This document shows, one piece after another, positions 7,496 to 9,814 of a DNA stretch of 9,814 bases. The translations under genes were made by a program, and so were the position numbers. This DNA is from Methanobacterium sp. UBA375 (lineage in GTDB: Archaea; Methanobacteriota; Methanobacteria; Methanobacteriales; Methanobacteriaceae). The notes beneath the pieces are model-generated. The model searched no databases. It saw only the letters and a program-made list of their open reading frames with translations, and was not told where the DNA came from. The DNA is taken from positions 172,216 through 182,029 of the forward strand of contig DAGC01000002.1 in NCBI GenBank assembly GCA_002495625.1, in the 5' to 3' direction. Every line of letters begins with the position of its first letter. Position 1 is the stretch's first letter.

Positions 7496-8518
7496 TTAAT
7501 GAATTACGGCATCGATCCCCATGTGCCACTTCCCGGGACTGGACGATTTAACCTTCCTTTTACCCTGTATAGTGACTTTACGGGCACCGGCTGCTTCCTT
7601 TATTCTTTCCACTGGTGTGTTGAAATCCGATGAAAACTCGTAGTAGTGTAAAATACCTCCTTTTTTAAGGGAGGAAATGGCATGTTCCAGGTATTTACAG
7701 GCGGTTCCCGGGAGGTTCATTATAATACGGTCTGCTTTTATTTTTTTAGTTAAGAGGAATTCTTCTGCATCACCTAAAACTGGGTGTATTTCTCCTTTGA
7801 GTTTGTTAAGTTCCATGTTCCTTTTTAAATAGTAGATGGCTTCTGGATTTATGTCCACGGCGTAGATCTCCACCGTCCGGTGGCGGGCGATGCTCACCGA
7901 GAAGGGACCCACCCCGGCAAAGAGGTCCACGATCATCTCACCATCTTTAACCTGTTCGACGATCCTCTCCCTTTCCGTGGCCAACCTGGGAGAGAAATAA
8001 ACTTTACGCACATCTAAGAGAAATTTGACGCCGTATTCTGTATGGATGGTCTCTGATGCGTCTGCACCGGCCAAAAATTCCAGGCTACGGGTCCTGGTTA
8101 TGCCCTTTACTTTACTGCCTTTGCGGTAGATGGCCTTCCTCTTGGTGAATTTAAGGGCTGAATCAGCGATTAGATATTTTTCAGACTCCAATTCATTAGG
8201 TATTTCCAGTATCACCACATCTCCGATGATATCGAAGGATTTCCTTATTTCTAGAATTTTTTGGTGGGATATGCGTCCTTCTAAATAATTTTTCAAGCTC
8301 TTTGGACCTTTTTTATGGGTTTCAAATTCCATATCAACGATTTCAATATCTTTTAAACCAATTTCATCCATCACACCCCCATCCGGCTTTCTCGAGAGGG
8401 GGATGTACACGTAATCATCAGAACGCTTGATTTTCTGTTCCAAATTTATCAGGGAATGCTTTAGGAGGATTTTCCTCACCTGGTCTGCCTGTTTTTTTGG
8501 AATTTTAAGCCCCAACAT
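7496..8518 (-). CDS. trm5: tRNA (guanine(37)-N1)-methyltransferase Trm5
   Basis: A 340-residue class I SAM methyltransferase of the archaeal Trm5 type. It makes m1G37 next to the anticodon and so prevents +1 frameshifting. It has an N-terminal D1 domain (about 1-70), a D2 region, and a Rossmann domain with the SAM motif DLFAGVGPFS (198-207) and AVDINPEAI (220-228). The NLPGTA motif at 268-273 supplies the NLP signature. Compared with the Methanocaldococcus enzyme as I remember it, the catalytic residues correspond to Arg144 (TRSLEFLAG), Glu182 (SPRLATERERI) and Asp222 (VDINP). I prefer ATG at 8518 (MLGLKIPKK, like MPLCLKINKK in the relative) over GTG at 8527, since that GTG is part of a GTGATC ribosome binding site. 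It diverges from dphB and lies upstream of the CPBP gene in the same direction. Confidence 0.92.
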   Translation of the reverse strand: MLGLKIPKKQADQVRKILLKHSLINLEQKIKRSDDYVYIPLSRKPDGGVMDEIGLKDIEIVDMEFETHKKGPKSLKNYLEGRISHQKILEIRKSFDIIGDVVILEIPNELESEKYLIADSALKFTKRKAIYRKGSKVKGITRTRSLEFLAGADASETIHTEYGVKFLLDVRKVYFSPRLATERERIVEQVKDGEMIVDLFAGVGPFSVSIARHRTVEIYAVDINPEAIYYLKRNMELNKLKGEIHPVLGDAEEFLLTKKIKADRIIMNLPGTACKYLEHAISSLKKGGILHYYEFSSDFNTPVERIKEAAGARKVTIQGKRKVKSSSPGKWHMGIDAVIH

Positions 8519-8539
8519 AAGGATCACATTGGTATGTAT

Positions 8540-8648
8540 ATGGATTCTTCTACCTGAACTATTAATTCTTATTGTAGTTCATCCATACTTATCCATTGAC
8601 ACAGTTCATAATCTAACTACTGAATTAAAATAAATTTGTTATCCATTG
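8540..8648. repeat. Phased ATCCAT repeats between trm5 and dphB
   Basis: The 154-base divergent spacer has ATCCAT at 8581, 8591 and 8641, and the inverted form ATGGAT at 8540. The 8591 and 8641 copies belong to a longer direct repeat, TTATCCATTG (8589-8598 and 8639-8648). The direct copies are 10 and 50 bases apart, so they lie on one face of the helix. They may be a regulator site shared by the two divergent genes. Confidence 0.45.
8625..8637 (+). promoter_or_regulatory. Candidate TATA element for dphB
   Basis: TTAAAATAAATTT is the best AT-rich element at a suitable distance; transcription would start near 8655, just before the ribosome binding site. The second TTATCCATTG copy begins two bases downstream of it, where a bound protein could block the promoter. 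The assignment is weak because the whole spacer is AT-rich. Confidence 0.3.
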
Positions 8649-8672
8649 GAATTTAAATTATAGGTGAGCCCC

Positions 8673-9464
8673 ATGTTATATCTGATTGGTTTAGGACTCT
8701 ACGATGAACAAGACATATCCTTAAAGGGAGTGGAAGCCCTTAAAAAGGCGGATGTTATTTACGCTGAATTTTATACATCCCGACTATTCCAGGGGAGCAT
8801 TAAAAGTTTAGAGTATAAATTAGGGGTTCAAATAAACGTACTAAAAAGGGAAGAGGTGGAAGAAGAGAACATCCCCCTTAAAGAAGCACAAGACAAGGAT
8901 GTTGCTTTCGTATGTGCGGGAGACCCGTTAATTGCCACCACCCATACCGATTTAATGATTCAGGCTAGAAAAAGAGATATAGAAACTACGGTCATTCATT
9001 CTTCTTCAATTTTAACCGCTGCACCGGGACTAGCTGGTTTACAGGCCTATAAATTTGGGAAAGTCACCACCATCCCCTTTACAGAGGAAAATTACTTCCC
9101 CCATTCACCCTACCTGGCCATTCGTAAGAATTTAGAGGAAAAATTGCATAGTCTGGTTCTCCTGGATATCCAGGCCCACCGTGACCGGTACATGACGGCC
9201 AACCAGGGATTGGAATATCTGCTGCAGGTGGAAAAAAAGAGGGATGAAGGAATTATTACGGGTGACACGTTAGCTGTGGTGGTGGCCCGCGCAGGTTCCG
9301 AAGAACCCGTGGTACGCGCCGATATCATAAGTAAACTGGTGGATGAAGATTTCGGTGGACCGCTCCACTGCCTGATAATACCCTCTGATCTGCATTTCAT
9401 GGAGGCGGAAGCCCTGATGGTTTTAGGTGGGGCTCCTGAACGTATCCTTAGAACTCCTTTGTAA
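8673..9464 (+). CDS. dphB: Diphthine synthase
   Basis: A 263-residue SAM-dependent methyltransferase of the tetrapyrrole-methylase fold. It methylates the modified histidine of elongation factor 2 during diphthamide synthesis, in the cytoplasm. The family N-terminus MLYLIGLGLYDEQDIS, the YAEFYTS segment (30-36), AGDPLIATTH (82-91), HSSSILTAAPGLAGLQAYKFG (109-129) and FTEENYFPHSPY (136-147) are all typical, and the length is normal. An in-frame GTG at 8664 would add three residues, but it is part of the ribosome binding site AGGTGAG (8662-8668). ATG at 8673 gives the canonical start. The gene diverges from trm5; both products act on the translation machinery, but no physical link is known. No partner diphthamide gene lies in the window. 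Confidence 0.95.
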   Translation: MLYLIGLGLYDEQDISLKGVEALKKADVIYAEFYTSRLFQGSIKSLEYKLGVQINVLKREEVEEENIPLKEAQDKDVAFVCAGDPLIATTHTDLMIQARKRDIETTVIHSSSILTAAPGLAGLQAYKFGKVTTIPFTEENYFPHSPYLAIRKNLEEKLHSLVLLDIQAHRDRYMTANQGLEYLLQVEKKRDEGIITGDTLAVVVARAGSEEPVVRADIISKLVDEDFGGPLHCLIIPSDLHFMEAEALMVLGGAPERILRTPL

Positions 9465-9508
9465 TTCAAATTCCCAATTTTTGTGACTCTCAGCACATAA
9501 ATAGTAAG

Positions 9509-9518
9509 TTTTTTATAT
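9509..9518 (+). promoter_or_regulatory. Candidate TATA box for the 3'-end surface-protein gene
   Basis: A T-run leading into TTTATAT, close to the archaeal box A consensus, lies about 60 bases before the GTG at 9576. This would start transcription near 9540 and give a leader of about 35 bases. A second candidate, TTTAAATA at 9536-9543, would leave only about 10 bases. Confidence 0.4.
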
Positions 9519-9521
9519 CCT

Positions 9522-9554
9522 GATAACAAATTAAATTTAAATACTTATGTTATC
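9522..9554. repeat. Inverted repeat GATAACA-N19-TGTTATC
   Basis: Two perfect seven-base arms, at 9522-9528 and 9548-9554, enclose an AT-only-rich spacer that contains the TTTAAATA element. The arrangement resembles an operator for a dimeric regulator placed over the promoter of the following gene. A chance origin is possible at this arm length. Confidence 0.35.
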
Positions 9555-9575
9555 GGAGAAAGGGGGCTTGAATCA

Positions 9576-9814
9576 GTGGATGTTAGGATTATAGGTGGAG
9601 TGTTGCTGGTTTGTGCGATTGTGGTTGTTGCAGGGGTACTTTTTTATGATTATGATTTTAATACACCGGGAGTTAACGATAACGTTAACCCTGGAAACAC
9701 GACAGATGATGATACCACCAATACTTCAACCGATCAAACGGTTTTAACTCTACTTCCTGATGGTTCGACAGGATTTACCCCTAACCCATCGCCTGGTCCT
9801 TCTCCTGGTCCTTC
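9576..9814 (+). CDS. Membrane-anchored or secreted protein with SPGP repeats (3' end outside)
   Basis: Only the first 79 codons are present. Residues 1-4 (MDVR) precede a single hydrophobic stretch at about 5-24 (IIGGVLLVCAIVVVAGVLFY). Then comes a polar Asn/Asp/Thr-rich segment and an entry into SPGPSPGPS repeats made by a 12-base unit. This looks like an uncleaved signal anchor or signal peptide, then an exposed low-complexity linker of the kind that spaces domains from the pseudomurein wall; the location is inferred. The hydrophobic core holds one Cys, but the context (LLVCAI) is not a good lipobox. The GTG start at 9576 follows a purine-rich site, GGAGAAAGGGGG (9555-9566). The nearby ATG at 9580 is in a frame that stops at once. 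The function cannot be judged without the rest, and I do not recognise the family. Confidence 0.72.
   Translation, partial: MDVRIIGGVLLVCAIVVVAGVLFYDYDFNTPGVNDNVNPGNTTDDDTTNTSTDQTVLTLLPDGSTGFTPNPSPGPSPGP
9672..9689. repeat. Perfect palindromic hairpin GTTAACG-ATAA-CGTTAAC
   Basis: Seven-base arms at 9672-9678 and 9683-9689 flank a four-base ATAA loop, inside the coding region for the VNDNVN segment. It could form a hairpin in DNA or mRNA. It may simply reflect the repeated GTTAAC (Val-Asn) codons. Confidence 0.5.

Noticed and set aside
8525..8527. GTG as the trm5 start
   Set aside because: It lies in a GTGATC ribosome binding site; ATG at 8518 fits the relatives' N-terminus better, although the spacing is short.
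8664..8666. GTG as the dphB start
   Set aside because: It is part of the ribosome binding site AGGTGAG, and the family begins at MLYLIGLG from ATG 8673.
9770..9814. Short repeats at the right edge as a CRISPR array
   Set aside because: They are contiguous 12-base units in frame that encode SPGP, with no spacers.

Overview
The window comes from a methanogenic archaeon, most likely of the order Methanobacteriales (a Methanobacterium-like genome). The evidence is a run of methanogenesis marker genes found only in organisms with methyl-coenzyme M reductase (MCR), archaeal-type Trm5 and diphthine synthase, archaeal GGTGAT-like ribosome binding sites, and AT-rich TATA-type promoters. I cannot name the species from sequence alone.

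Left block (1-4245, + strand): a marker cluster reading mmp6 (5' end outside the window) - DUF2111 gene - mmp5 - mmp15 - mmp17, then a radical SAM gene of the NifB type after a 120-base gap. The genes from DUF2111 to mmp15 overlap end to end, so they are probably translated together. Mmp17 is, as I recall, a known part of the ATP-driven MCR activation complex, which carries nitrogenase-type complex Fe-S clusters. NifB is the enzyme that makes the carbide-containing 8Fe precursor of such clusters. The window shows no other nif gene, so this layout fits NifB serving MCR activation rather than nitrogen fixation. Mmp15 is an ATPase related to the 2-hydroxyacyl-CoA dehydratase activators and keeps both cluster-binding cysteines.

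Middle block (4313-5829, + strand): mtnA (methylthioribose-1-phosphate isomerase), then 29 bases later a family 4 Fe-S uracil-DNA glycosylase. The glycosylase has no ATG, GTG or TTG at its expected start and seems to begin at an ATT codon.

Minus-strand block (5883-8518, transcribed right to left): trm5 (tRNA m1G37 methyltransferase), a CPBP-family membrane protease, and a protein made of five TPR repeats. The CPBP gene has its own TATA-like promoter.

Right block (8673-9814, + strand): dphB (diphthine synthase), divergent from trm5 across a 154-base spacer with phased ATCCAT repeats, then the 5' part of a secreted or membrane-anchored protein entering an SPGP-repeat region. No tRNA, rRNA, CRISPR array or insertion sequence is visible, and no gene-free stretch exceeds 300 bases.
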